Source: Shewanella sp.
GTDB taxonomy: Bacteria; Pseudomonadota; Gammaproteobacteria; Enterobacterales; Shewanellaceae
Direction of reading: 5' to 3'
Length of the DNA: 33,977 nt
Assembly (NCBI GenBank): GCA_028223395.1
Contig: JAOIUG010000017.1
Coordinates: 1-33,977 of the forward strand
Position 1 is the first letter of the stretch. The number at the start of each line of letters is the position of its first letter. Positions 1 to 8,139 of the stretch are shown in pieces. The translations under genes were made by a program, and so were the position numbers. The notes beneath the pieces are model-generated. The model worked only from the letters and a program-made list of their open reading frames with translations, was not told the DNA's origin and made no database searches.

Positions 1-359
1 TTAGATTGACTAAGTTGCCCCATTATACTCCAAACATTACACATTTTATCCATAGCATCGATCATGGACTCTTCTTGATAATTTAGAGCTTTGTACCCAT
101 CATTTAATGCGTTAGATAAACTTTGACAGTTATTGATCTCTTTGCTCGGGTTACTCTGATGTTCTAATTGCTCAGAAAAATACCAGTTTTTCGTAATTAA
201 TTTTTGTACTACCTTTTGATCATCCAATTGTACTTTTTTTATAAAGTAGCCATCGGTCCTGTTGTGATCTGTATATGTTTGTTTAATTACATGTTCATTA
301 CTTTGAGCACTGGCTACGCTTGATAAGCAAAGCATCGTCAAAATTAGCTTTTTCTTCAT
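1..359 (-). CDS. Exported hypothetical protein, cut by left window edge
   Basis: An open frame of 119 codons runs from an ATG at 359 to the window edge without a stop, so the C-terminus is missing. The start has a good ribosome binding site (AGGTG about 5 bases upstream). The N-terminus MKKKLILTMLCLSSVASA is a typical Sec signal peptide with an AxA-like cleavage site, so the product is probably periplasmic. Two cysteines lie about 30 residues apart in the visible mature part (NNCQSL and MCNVW). I do not recognise the family. Its start codon overlaps the frame-corrected stop of an upstream muramidase remnant (ATGA). That suggests the two once formed a translationally coupled pair, so an immunity or inhibitor role against a cell-wall hydrolase is possible. 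This function is inference only. Confidence 0.7.
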   Translation of the reverse strand, partial: MKKKLILTMLCLSSVASAQSNEHVIKQTYTDHNRTDGYFIKKVQLDDQKVVQKLITKNWYFSEQLEHQSNPSKEINNCQSLSNALNDGYKALNYQEESMIDAMDKMCNVWSIMGQLSQS

Positions 360-551
360 AATGCACCTGCTAATAAATTTCGTACATAAGTATTACGTTC
401 ATCTGCAATATCTTTTCTTATGAGATGATTCTAATGCCGCTTTTTTATAATCACCTGCTTTAAGGTGCTTATTAAAGTTAGGAAAGGTATTTTTCAGCTT
501 AGACATGCCTAAATTAAATATCATATCAAACAAAAACATATAACCAGCCAT
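356..551 (-). pseudogene. Decayed C-terminal part of a lysozyme-like muramidase
   Basis: From the ATG at 551 the frame gives a 50-residue peptide containing FLFDMIFNLGMSKLKNTF and FNKHLKAGDYKKAALESS, ending at a TGA at 401-399. Removing one A from the four-A run at 413-416 restores a longer frame, which continues DIADERNTYVRNLLAGAL and stops at 358-356. The layout (a D-x-x-FNLG helix, LKAGD-x-x-x-AA, then a DERN-x-x-VRNLL tail) matches the C-terminal lobe of T4-lysozyme/pesticin-like muramidases, including type VI secretion cargo effectors. The catalytic N-terminal part is not intact: a TGA lies just upstream of the ATG, and only scattered coding-like pieces (such as LPNDPQVP near 620) occur up to about 660. 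The restored stop overlaps the ATG of the next gene. I read it as a broken effector-like gene. Family assignment rests on motif memory. Confidence 0.6.
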
Positions 552-783
552 TGTTAATCAGTAACATAGCAACATTCATGCTGGCAGGCAATGCTGAGCC
601 TTAGTTAGAGTTGGAACTTGAGGATCGTTCGGTAAGAAAGTGCTACTAAACGCTAAATATTAAGTAAAAACATCGATATTGATGAGATTGTTGATGAAAT
701 AATAGGCGCGAAAAATTCTCCCAAATATGCTTTGAGTGTTTTGTGAGTGAGTGGTGGTTAAAGGTGTCGTTTATCTGCCTTGC

Positions 784-1076
784 TAGGGGCTGTTGATCTT
801 TCGAGCTTATTTTTTTCGAATTCAATTAGTTTAGTACAAGGCTTGAGCGATGATGCTTAGCTGGCTAACTGAAAAGCGCGTAACGCACTCACGCACTCTA
901 GTCATAAAAGAATAAAAAATAAAAGAATTGCAACGAACCCAAAGGGCCGCGTTTCTTGGCTATTTTGACTGTGCTGTAGACTCTTTGTGGAGAATAACGA
1001 AACGCCATAGCCTCCGCTTTGTGAAAATAGCCAATACACTGCGGCAAAAACAACCGCGAAAGATCAACAGCCCCTA
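784..1076 (+). mobile_element. MITE-like element, copy 1
   Basis: A 293-bp non-coding element bounded by TA at both ends. Its terminal inverted repeats begin GGGGCTGTTGATCTTTCG and are perfect over about 18 bases. A second, internal inverted repeat (TTGGCTATTTTGAC against GTGAAAATAGCCAA, one mismatch here) could form a nested hairpin. It matches copies at 12833-13115 (inverted) and 24565-24835 (same orientation). It is longer than copy 3 because of two slippage-like duplications near 890-930 (ACGCACTC and AATAAAA units). No transposase is encoded. The TA target duplication and GGGGCTGT ends would suit an IS5-type (IS427-like) or IS630-type transposase supplied in trans, which I cannot decide here. 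Confidence 0.8.
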
Positions 1077-1078
1077 GT

Positions 1079-1107
1079 AAAAAAGCAGCCTGATAAGGCT
1101 GCTTTTT
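1079..1107 (-). terminator. Intrinsic terminator of maeA
   Basis: An 11-bp perfect stem (AAAAAGCAGCC / GGCTGCTTTTT) with a TGATAA loop lies about 25 bases past the maeA stop. The minus strand carries a run of six T after the stem. It starts only a few bases from the right end of MITE copy 1. Confidence 0.85.
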
Positions 1108-1131
1108 GTCTTTTTGTTTGTAGAGTGCGAC

Positions 1132-2820
1132 TTAGAAAGAGGTCCGCTTGTACCTGCGATACTCAGCTGTCCAGAAATTACCTTCAATCGCTTGAGTGAG
1201 AAGATCATCACTGGTTGGCAGTGCGTGGCCTTCTTCAATGGCAACTTTAGCCACGGCAAACGCAATATGTTTACTTACGCTATGAATATCTTCAAGTTGT
1301 GGTAGTAGTGAGCCTTCACCATTAATTGACAGTGGTGAACACTCAGCTAACGCACGGCTTGATGCCATTAACATCGCGTCACTGACGCGTGCAGCACCTG
1401 AGGCAAGGACGCCAAGACCAATTCCTGGGAAAATATAACTATTATTGCATTGGGCAATCTCATAGCTAACTCCGTCAATGACAACCGGCTCAAATGGGCT
1501 TCCCGTTGCGACTAATGCTTGACCTTTAGTCCAGTGCAAAATATCTTTTGGCGTGGCTTCAACACGGCTTGTTGGATTTGACAGTGGAAACACAATTGGG
1601 CGATCACAATGACTGTGCATCGCTTTAATAATGGCTTCACTGAATAACCCAGGTGCGCCGGAGACGCCAATCAATACTGTTGGCTTAGCATTGTTCACCA
1701 CATCCAGTAGAGAGATATGTTCGCTGAAATTGTCCCAATTTGCTATGTCGTCACAATCTTGCGCTAACTTCTGCTGAAAAGGCAGTAGGTTGGGCATGTT
1801 TGATTGCAACATTCCCCAGCGGTCAACCATGAACACTTGGCGACGTGCTTGGGTTTCGCTTATGCCCTCAGATACCATCTGCGCCACAATTGCTTCCGCA
1901 ATGCCACAACCGGCGGAGCCTGCCCCTAAAAAGGTGATACGTTGCTCGCTCAGTTGTGTGCCAGCGGCTTTACAAGCTGCTAAAAGAGAGCCAACAGTAA
2001 CAGCTGCAGTTCCTTGAATATCATCATTAAAACAGCAGTATTGATCTTTATAGCGCTCCAGTAATGGCATGGCATTTTTCTGCGCAAAGTCTTCAAACTG
2101 GATCAGTGCTTCAGGCCAGCGACGATGAACGGCTTGCATGAAGGCTTCTACAAATTCAGTGTACTGTTCACCGCCAATACGTGGATTACGCCAGCCCATG
2201 TACATAGGATCTTCAAGCAGGTGCGGGTTATCGGTGCCAACATCTAACGTAATTGGCAACGTATAAGCTGGGCTAATGCCGCCACAGCTGGTGTAAAGTG
2301 ATAGTTTACCAATTGGGATCCCCATGCCGCCAATCCCTTGATCGCCAAGGCCTAAGATCCGCTCACCGTCAGTGACGACAATAATTTTTACTTTTTGACG
2401 GGTCGAGTTATTGAGAATGTCATCAATGCGATCTTTATTAGGATAAGAAATAAATAAGCCACGGTTACGGCGGTAGTTTTTGGAAAAACGCTCACATGCC
2501 ATTCCCACCGTTGGGGTGTAAATAATGGGCATCATTTCTGTGATGTGATTTTGCACTAAACGATAATATAGGGTTTCGTTGGTGTCTTGAATATTTCGAA
2601 GATAAATGTGCTTATCGAGATCATTGGTAAAATTTTTATATTGATCGTAAGCACGCGATGCTTGCTCTTCAATGGTCTCAATGACGTGAGGCAAGAGGCC
2701 TTCAAGATTGAAAAATATCCGTTCTTCATCGGTAAAAGCACTGCCTTTGTTAATCAAAGGTGCTTCTAGGATCGCGGGACCGGCAAAAGGAAGGTAGAGC
2801 GGGCGTTTGTTATCGTCCAT
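1132..2820 (-). CDS. maeA: NAD-dependent malic enzyme
   Basis: Malic enzyme converts malate to pyruvate and CO2 with reduction of NAD(P); this is a cytoplasmic link between the TCA cycle and pyruvate. From the ATG at 2820 the protein is 562 residues, close to the roughly 565 of Escherichia coli MaeA. The sequence shows the family's N-terminal FNLEGLLP and YTPTVG motifs, then [30 protein letters not shown], the metal-binding [10 protein letters not shown] (about residue 264) and a Rossmann motif [12 protein letters not shown] (about residue 297). A longer in-frame start at 2874 exists, but the ATG at 2820 has AAAGG at proper spacing and matches family N-termini. A TATAAT-like -10 box lies on the minus strand at 2907-2902. 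It is a single-gene unit with its own terminator. NAD rather than NADP preference is inferred from subfamily likeness. Confidence 0.95.
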   Translation of the reverse strand: MDDNKRPLYLPFAGPAILEAPLINKGSAFTDEERIFFNLEGLLPHVIETIEEQASRAYDQYKNFTNDLDKHIYLRNIQDTNETLYYRLVQNHITEMMPIIYTPTVGMACERFSKNYRRNRGLFISYPNKDRIDDILNNSTRQKVKIIVVTDGERILGLGDQGIGGMGIPIGKLSLYTSCGGISPAYTLPITLDVGTDNPHLLEDPMYMGWRNPRIGGEQYTEFVEAFMQAVHRRWPEALIQFEDFAQKNAMPLLERYKDQYCCFNDDIQGTAAVTVGSLLAACKAAGTQLSEQRITFLGAGSAGCGIAEAIVAQMVSEGISETQARRQVFMVDRWGMLQSNMPNLLPFQQKLAQDCDDIANWDNFSEHISLLDVVNNAKPTVLIGVSGAPGLFSEAIIKAMHSHCDRPIVFPLSNPTSRVEATPKDILHWTKGQALVATGSPFEPVVIDGVSYEIAQCNNSYIFPGIGLGVLASGAARVSDAMLMASSRALAECSPLSINGEGSLLPQLEDIHSVSKHIAFAVAKVAIEEGHALPTSDDLLTQAIEGNFWTAEYRRYKRTSF

Positions 2821-3002
2821 TAGAAACCTTTTCTTTGTTTTTGTTAGAAGTGGAGAAACTGTGATGCTGTGCATCGAAGATTAACACAAAGTGTGATCAT
2901 TATTATATGTTGTCAGGCGATCACAGGCTTTTTTTTTGGTGAGGCAAGGCAGGTATAAAAAGCACAGCAATGGCTGCGCTTCATCGTCAAACTATAGGCT
3001 GG

Positions 3003-3467
3003 CTACTTAGGGCGATGCTTTAAAGAAAGCCCCATTAAAAAGTTACGTAAAACCTGATCACCACAAGGTTTGTAATGCTTGTGTCCCGGTTTTCTGAACA
3101 AGGCGCCAAGCTCTGACTTTGACATGTTAAATTCTGCTAAAGTGAGCGCTTCTAAAATATCATCTTCGCGTAGCTCAAATGCCACTCTTAACTTTTTAAA
3201 GATCAAATTGTTGGTTAGCTGTGCCAGCGGTGCAGGCACATCGGCCCCGGGTTTGAGTCCGCGTTTGTAGATCACAAAGCCATCAAGAAACATACACATG
3301 GTTTTGTCGTTACAAGGTTGATAGCCTTCTTCTGACTCTTTTTTTAGCATGTCTATCATTTGTTCTTGGCTGACTTCATGTTTAGCTTTAGCAAAAATAC
3401 GGATCATTTTGGCATTGCTTAAATCTAGAATGTAGCGAACTTTACGTAAAATATCGTTGTTGATCAT
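3003..3467 (-). CDS. DUF1456 family protein (YehS-like)
   Basis: The protein is 154 residues from the ATG at 3467 (MINNDILRKVRYILDL), close in length to Escherichia coli YehS. It contains two copies of the DUF1456 unit of about 65 residues. Each unit starts with a helix (NDILRKVRYILDLSN; NNLIFKKLRVAFELR) and ends in a related stretch (GYQPCNDKTMCMFLDGFV; HYKPCGDQVLRNFLMGLS). The internal duplication is visible by eye. The molecular role of this family is not established. An in-frame upstream start at 3554 would add 29 residues unlike the family, so I reject it. Downstream of the serine hydrolase gene by about 90 bases on the same strand, it may be co-transcribed with it. Confidence 0.88.
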   Translation of the reverse strand: MINNDILRKVRYILDLSNAKMIRIFAKAKHEVSQEQMIDMLKKESEEGYQPCNDKTMCMFLDGFVIYKRGLKPGADVPAPLAQLTNNLIFKKLRVAFELREDDILEALTLAEFNMSKSELGALFRKPGHKHYKPCGDQVLRNFLMGLSLKHRPK

Positions 3468-3557
3468 ATGTATACTTCTTTCATCTATTTGGCCGCGCGG
3501 CTGCGTAACCCATCGTGGCTGAGTATAACAGAAAGGGGCGATATTTACTGGCAACCA

Positions 3558-4649
3558 TTATAACGCAGTCGAGTGTGAGCCTTGTGCAATTAATGCCGTG
3601 CGAATGCTGTCACGTAAGGTGTCGTGTAGGCGAAATGTGCGCTTAGTATCGGATAGATCCCAAGAGGTATTTTCTAAAATAATCACATTAACCTTAGATT
3701 GTGGGTAATACAGCGCCAAACTCATATAGCCAGGAAGATAACCACTATGACTATATTCGGCGATCCCTTGTTCGGTATTTAACTGAGTGCCATAACCATA
3801 ATTAATGTCGCCCCAACGGTGGGGACGTTGGGTATGAGCTGTTGTCATTGCCATCAAACTTTGTGGGCTAATTAACTGCCCTGAAAAAAGCGTATGCTGA
3901 AAATCACTGTAAGCCTCAGCAGAAGCTATCATGCCCCCGGCAGGGATTAATTGCGTAGTGATGTCAATATCAACATTGTCATAGCGAGACGTAGGGTGCG
4001 CTTGCGCATTGTGGGTTTCGTCTCGACCGAGCACAAGCGATGGCAACTGACGTTGAGCGGCAGACATCTTACCTCGGTAGGCTTTTATCCCTGTTAAGCT
4101 GTGTGCATTAGGGTTATTAACTTGCTCGATAAAAGGACGTTGATCCACAATGGTGAGGATTTCACCGAGTAGAGTATAACCGTAATTAGAATATTTAAAC
4201 TGACTTCCAGGTTCAAATAAAGGAGGTTGGCGAGGATTAATCAGCCCTGAAGTATGGCTAAGTAAATGTGAAATAGTGACGGTATCAGGGAGGTGAGATA
4301 CGAACTGCTTGCGTGCTTTAAAATAGTGGCTAATAGGATTTGTTAAACTCAACTTACCGTCATCGACCGCTTTTAGTATTAACGCCGCGGTGATCTGTTT
4401 TGATAACGATGCAATCACAAACTGTGATTGTTCATTAATGCCTTCGCCGCGATAATAAGTCAATAGCGGTTGATTATCACGTTTGACCATAATCACGCCG
4501 CTAAAAGGACGTTGCTCTTGGGCAAGAATGTCCGACAATTGACGCGCTATGACTTGGTTTTCAATGCCGTTTTGCGCAGCGTAACCCTTAACAGATAATC
4601 CTAAGCTTAGTACTGCGGCGTAGAGAACCATTTTAGTGATATCAAACAC
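3558..4649 (-). CDS. Secreted serine hydrolase, class C beta-lactamase/DD-peptidase fold
   Basis: The 363-residue protein carries the three active-site signatures of the penicillin-binding/class C beta-lactamase superfamily: SLSK at 81-84 (nucleophile Ser81, Lys84), YSN at 153-155, and HSG at 301-303, the usual KTG equivalent in esterase-like members. An N-terminal hydrophobic stretch (VLYAAVLSLGLSVKGYA) looks like a signal peptide, so it should act in the periplasm. The start is probably the GTG at 4649 (AAAAAGGG upstream); an ATG six codons in is an alternative. The HSG triad points to a peptidase or esterase rather than a true beta-lactamase. The exact substrate cannot be told. The upstream transporter gene ends only 15 bases away, so the two are probably one operon. 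Confidence 0.88.
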   Translation of the reverse strand: MFDITKMVLYAAVLSLGLSVKGYAAQNGIENQVIARQLSDILAQEQRPFSGVIMVKRDNQPLLTYYRGEGINEQSQFVIASLSKQITAALILKAVDDGKLSLTNPISHYFKARKQFVSHLPDTVTISHLLSHTSGLINPRQPPLFEPGSQFKYSNYGYTLLGEILTIVDQRPFIEQVNNPNAHSLTGIKAYRGKMSAAQRQLPSLVLGRDETHNAQAHPTSRYDNVDIDITTQLIPAGGMIASAEAYSDFQHTLFSGQLISPQSLMAMTTAHTQRPHRWGDINYGYGTQLNTEQGIAEYSHSGYLPGYMSLALYYPQSKVNVIILENTSWDLSDTKRTFRLHDTLRDSIRTALIAQGSHSTAL

Positions 4650-4664
4650 TCGAATTAACCCTTT

Positions 4665-5966
4665 TTACTTAGTGAACATCCAATAGATGAATAACGCCGC
4701 GAAACTGACAAGATAGGTTAAGCCAAATAAAGAGAGGATTCTCATTTTTAAACCATAACGATCTTGAGCTGGGATTGCAGTGCTGATCATCAATTTATAA
4801 TTGAGCCGAGCAAAAATGACTGTGGTCATAAACGCGAGGATCATCACACCTTCAAGTAGCGGGAGTAGTGCGCCTTTAAAAAATAAAATAATAGCTAACC
4901 CACATAAGCTGATCAGGCACATTACGAAGTTGAGTCTGTTGTCGTTGTCTTGAGCGTTGTTGAGTAACTGCCAACCGGTATTTAATGTTCGACTGTAACC
5001 ATCAATGACAGTGACGGTCGTGCTAAAAATACATAGAAAAGCTACGGCGGCGATCAAATAACGGCTGTCATTTCCCATTATCTCGCTATACAAATCAATC
5101 AATTGTTTAGAAAATTGCACGCCAGATGCTGAAAAACTTTCACCGCTTCCATGCATCACAAGTGTGCCTAAGGCTAAAAAAACAATCGCTAATAAAGCGG
5201 TAATGATATACCCAAAATTAAAGTCTAAGATGGCTTGCTGTTTACTGACGTGTTGCTGTTTTTGTTTCTCAAGTAACCACAATGACTGCCAAGTGCTCAC
5301 CTCAATCGGTGCTGGCATCCAGCCCATCATTGCCACTAAAAAACCAATATAGGCCCATTGCCACGGTGAGGTTGAGACAAAATCTGGTTGCACGATTGAC
5401 GGTGCATTAAACGCTAAAGCGACGGCAATTAAAGTGGTTAAAGTGAGCGCTAACATAATCACTTTGGTCATTTTATCGAGTAATGCATAATGACCAAAAA
5501 TAAGAATTGCGACACTTGACAGCAACACGATAAGAGCTAATAAATCAATCGGCAAGGGGATAAATAGCGTTAACATCGCCGCGGTTAACATTGCAACGCC
5601 GGCGGTGCTGGCAATCGCCGCAATAAGGTTAAGACCAGTAAAGAGCCATAAATATCGGCGTCCGAGCTTTAAATAGCCTTCAAGTAAACTCTCACCCGTG
5701 GCGGCCGTGTAGCGTGCGCCCGCGGCAAAAAAAGGATATTTGAGCAAGTTAACGGCTAAAATAACCCACGCGAGCTGCCAGCCAAATTCAGCACCTGCAC
5801 GGGTTGAGGCAACTAAATGAGAAGCACCAACGGCGGCTGCCGCCATTAAAATGCCAGGGCCCATTGCGGGAATAAGTGAACGAAGTTGAAAAAATAACGA
5901 TAAAAATGGTCGAGTATGACTCTTGCTCATTGTTTGGCTACTATGTTGATTAATTAAAAATATCAT
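4665..5966 (-). CDS. Divergent Nramp-like membrane transporter
   Basis: A 433-residue polytopic membrane protein with about 11 hydrophobic segments. The start of the membrane region reads GPGILMAAAAVGASHLVAST then RAGAEFGWQLAW, which fits the first two helices of Nramp-type (APC-fold) transporters. However, the DPGN metal-binding motif of helix 1 is replaced by GPGI, and the helix 6 region reads GWMPAPIEVSTWQ instead of the canonical MPHN-like motif. The substrate may therefore not be Mn/Fe. An ATG at 5930 (MSKSHTRP) is an equally plausible start; neither start has a strong ribosome binding site. It is followed after 15 bases by the serine hydrolase gene. Membership of the Nramp-like superfamily is confident; specificity is not. 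Confidence 0.8.
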   Translation of the reverse strand: MIFLINQHSSQTMSKSHTRPFLSLFFQLRSLIPAMGPGILMAAAAVGASHLVASTRAGAEFGWQLAWVILAVNLLKYPFFAAGARYTAATGESLLEGYLKLGRRYLWLFTGLNLIAAIASTAGVAMLTAAMLTLFIPLPIDLLALIVLLSSVAILIFGHYALLDKMTKVIMLALTLTTLIAVALAFNAPSIVQPDFVSTSPWQWAYIGFLVAMMGWMPAPIEVSTWQSLWLLEKQKQQHVSKQQAILDFNFGYIITALLAIVFLALGTLVMHGSGESFSASGVQFSKQLIDLYSEIMGNDSRYLIAAVAFLCIFSTTVTVIDGYSRTLNTGWQLLNNAQDNDNRLNFVMCLISLCGLAIILFFKGALLPLLEGVMILAFMTTVIFARLNYKLMISTAIPAQDRYGLKMRILSLFGLTYLVSFAALFIYWMFTK

Positions 5967-6346
5967 TGGCTAACAAACGTCTATTAGCTCCAAGCACGAT
6001 GTTATTTTCAGTGTACATCGATACATGAATATAACGTTGAGAGTAACAGGTTTTTGTTGTAAAAAGTGGACCGCTCAGCCTCATTATTTTCATCTTCAGC
6101 TGATGGACTATTACTGTGGCCATTATTCATTCACGTTAGTCATTCTCGCTAGTCAAGATGCGAGTAAAGCCTACGCTCTAGAGGGTAAGCGTCGCTGATA
6201 CTTACTGAGGTATGACATTTCACTGCCAAGTTATTATGCCGCCATAGTGGAGAATTAAATGATGACATTTGTGATGAGCATGTTTCTATTTATGTCATAT
6301 CAAGGTAGCGTAGGATCTAAATACAACACAATAGAGGAAAGTGTAA
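5967..6346. other. Divergent intergenic region before gst
   Basis: About 380 bases between the Nramp-like gene (minus) and gst (plus), presumably holding both promoters. I see no RNA gene. A short frame opens at 6259 with a good GGAGAATTAA ribosome binding site (MMTFVMSMFLFMSYQG...), but it runs 32 codons into gst in another frame, so I do not call it a gene. An imperfect inverted repeat (TACGCTC ... GTAAGCGT) sits near 6172-6194. Confidence 0.4.
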
Positions 6347-6976
6347 ATGATAACGTTATATGGCGTACCAAGCAGCCGTTCACTAAGAGTGTCGTGGACA
6401 TTAGAAGCGTTGGGCTTGGATTGGGAATACAAGTTTATTGATTTTTCTAAAGGCGATAATCGTCAACCGGATTTCCTCGCCATTAATCCCAGCGGAAAAG
6501 TACCAACTTTGATTGATAATGGCAATGTGATCACCGAGTCGGCCGCGATAGCAATATTTTTAGCCGAAAAATACGGTCAAGATCAATTGTTACCTAAAGC
6601 AGGCACAGAAGCTTCAGCGCTACACCATCAATGGGTAAGCTTTATTACCGGCGAGCTAGAGCAACCGTTATGGACGATTGGTAAACATCGGTTTGCCATA
6701 CCTGAAGCGCTAAGACTTGAGGCCATGTTCGCAGTGGCTAAATGGGAGTTTGATAAAGCCGCAGCGATTGCCGAAACATGGCTACCTGAGACCGATTTTT
6801 TATTGGGCGATACCTTGAGTGTGGCTGATATCTTGTTAGGCCATACCTTATTGTGGGCGACCAAGTTTGAGCAAACATTGCCTCCTAAATTAGCGGCGTA
6901 TCGCGATAGGTGTAGCACGAGTAAAACCATGCAAAGTGCGCTTGCAAAAGAGACTGCCGGCGCCCAAGCGACTTAA
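6347..6976 (+). CDS. Glutathione S-transferase family protein
   Basis: The 209-residue protein has the two-domain cytosolic GST layout. The thioredoxin-like N-terminal domain (1-80) shows YGVPSSRSLRVSWTLEALGL, the cis-proline motif NPSGKVPTLID and the glutathione-binding ITESAAIAIFLAEKYG. The helical C-terminal domain (about 90-205) includes FLLGDTLSVADILLGHTL, the usual N-capping-box region. The catalytic residue is probably a serine in PSSRS, as in many bacterial theta/nu-like enzymes; that is inference. The ATG at 6347 has AGAGGAAA upstream. GSTs conjugate or reduce electrophiles using glutathione; the substrate cannot be told. It is a single gene ending at a terminator shared with the convergent DUF4447-like gene. 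Confidence 0.9.
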   Translation: MITLYGVPSSRSLRVSWTLEALGLDWEYKFIDFSKGDNRQPDFLAINPSGKVPTLIDNGNVITESAAIAIFLAEKYGQDQLLPKAGTEASALHHQWVSFITGELEQPLWTIGKHRFAIPEALRLEAMFAVAKWEFDKAAAIAETWLPETDFLLGDTLSVADILLGHTLLWATKFEQTLPPKLAAYRDRCSTSKTMQSALAKETAGAQAT

Positions 6977-6985
6977 ACGCAGATG

Positions 6986-7010
6986 AAAAGCATCCATTGG
7001 ATGCTTTTTT
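6986..7010 (+). terminator. Bidirectional intrinsic terminator after gst
   Basis: A 10-bp perfect stem (AAAAGCATCC / GGATGCTTTT) with an ATT loop is followed by T on the plus strand and preceded by A. It lies between the convergent gst and DUF4447-like genes and can serve both. Confidence 0.85.
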
Positions 7011-7022
7011 AAACGCAGATTA

Positions 7023-7520
7023 TTACTGCGCAGCTGCCCATTTCGCCCGGTTTTCACGGCTTTCTTTAAGGCCGTTTTTATCTCGGTATGCTTTATAAGC
7101 TTCAGCGTCAAGTGGTACTAAAACAACGTCAACTTCCAGTACCAGTTTACATTCCTTTTTTATTCGCCAAGCGGAAGTGTTGTATAACGCCGCAAGTGGC
7201 AATGTGCCTAAAAACTCTGGATTATATTGGGCATATAATGCCTGGGTTGGATAGACAACAAAGCTTAGGGTGCGTTTTGGCTCTTTGGAAAATAATGCTT
7301 CAATGCCATCACAGGTATTTAATACTTGCATTTCGATGGCTTCATCAATTTCAAGCAGTCTTTTTTGTACTGCATTATGCACTGGTTGCTCGCCGGCTTC
7401 CCAGGCGATGACGTCAGCTTCTGACACCTTTCCTATTTCAGCCACTTGAGCGGTACTGAGCGCCAGTGAGTGACGTAAATACTGCATTTCAATGGCATTG
7501 AGGCCAAGATCTTTAGACAT
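7023..7520 (-). CDS. DUF4447/YdiL-like protein with N-terminal helix-turn-helix
   Basis: The 165-residue protein starts at the ATG at 7520, which has AAAGGAAA at good spacing; a frame 12 codons longer lacks such a site. Residues about 5-60 ([25 protein letters not shown] then [15 protein letters not shown]) have the pattern of an XRE-like helix-turn-helix, as in YdiL/DUF1870-type proteins. The rest ([21 protein letters not shown], then a beta-rich tail) resembles the DUF4447 proteins conserved in Shewanella. A DNA-binding role is likely but unproven. It lies 20 bases after the SMI1/KNR4-like gene and is probably translated from the same mRNA. Confidence 0.75.
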   Translation of the reverse strand: MSKDLGLNAIEMQYLRHSLALSTAQVAEIGKVSEADVIAWEAGEQPVHNAVQKRLLEIDEAIEMQVLNTCDGIEALFSKEPKRTLSFVVYPTQALYAQYNPEFLGTLPLAALYNTSAWRIKKECKLVLEVDVVLVPLDAEAYKAYRDKNGLKESRENRAKWAAAQ

Positions 7521-7540
7521 GGTGTTTCCTTTATTAATGT

Positions 7541-7942
7541 TTAGCTGCGCATCCACACATTTTCAGCCCATTCCCAGAAGGTTTCCCAACTGTCTTCTTC
7601 TATTTCATCATCTTGCCACAGTTTGATTTCACCTTCTTGGCTAATAAAGAAAAAGGCATCACCACGCTGACAAATAGGAATAAACTCTCGTGGCAATCCA
7701 ATTGACCATGCGTAAGCGGCAACTTCAGGCAGAAAAGTATGTGAATGAGGATCGCTTGCGGTTACCGGCTCTAAGCTGCCGCAGATCACATCACTGGCAT
7801 ACATGAGGTACTCTTTTAATGCTAGCGGCAGTGGAATTAAGATCTCTTCTTCTACTTCAACGAGTTGCTCAAAAGTTGCCAGTTCTAATGGGACGGGAAC
7901 CGTTTCACTCATCTCTTGTAGTTGCTCAATGATATCGTTCAT
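7541..7942 (-). CDS. SMI1/KNR4 (SUKH) family protein
   Basis: A 133-residue, strongly acidic protein with SUKH-fold features: an N-terminal helix pair with [22 protein letters not shown] (the usual E-x-x-LG-x-x-LP-x-x-Y/L-x-x-F/L pattern), a central region with [21 protein letters not shown], and the end [23 protein letters not shown]. Many SUKH proteins are immunity proteins to contact-dependent or polymorphic toxins; others are housekeeping. No toxin gene is visible nearby, so immunity is not supported here. It is the first gene of a two-gene unit with the helix-turn-helix protein. The start site has only a weak ribosome binding site (AAGATG). Confidence 0.75.
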   Translation of the reverse strand: MNDIIEQLQEMSETVPVPLELATFEQLVEVEEEILIPLPLALKEYLMYASDVICGSLEPVTASDPHSHTFLPEVAAYAWSIGLPREFIPICQRGDAFFFISQEGEIKLWQDDEIEEDSWETFWEWAENVWMRS

Positions 7943-8069
7943 ATTGTTTCATCTTATGGGGCTGATTGGGCGGGAGTATAGACTTTTATTTACTTCGTCA
8001 CAAAAAAGCGTGTCGAAGTGACCAAAGATATTGTGCATTGATCCGATGCTACTTTTAGCATTACGAAGC

Positions 8070-8106
8070 AAAAAAGCTGTTAATGTCGATGTCATTAACA
8101 GCTTTT
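8070..8106 (-). terminator. Intrinsic terminator of pepO
   Basis: A 14-bp perfect stem (AAAAGCTGTTAATG / CATTAACAGCTTTT) with a 7-base loop lies about 35 bases beyond the pepO stop. A T run follows on the minus strand. Confidence 0.9.
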
Positions 8107-8139
8107 GCGGATTAATATTGTTGAACTACAGGTTCATCA

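Noticed and set aside
2881..2925. TGTGATC elements near the maeA promoter as a CRP site
   Set aside because: Only half-sites are present; the two inverted halves are about 24 bases apart, too far for one CRP dimer site.
6259..6441. 60-codon frame with a good ribosome binding site ahead of gst
   Set aside because: It overlaps the gst start in another frame for 32 codons and has no family-like sequence. The ribosome binding site may be coincidental.
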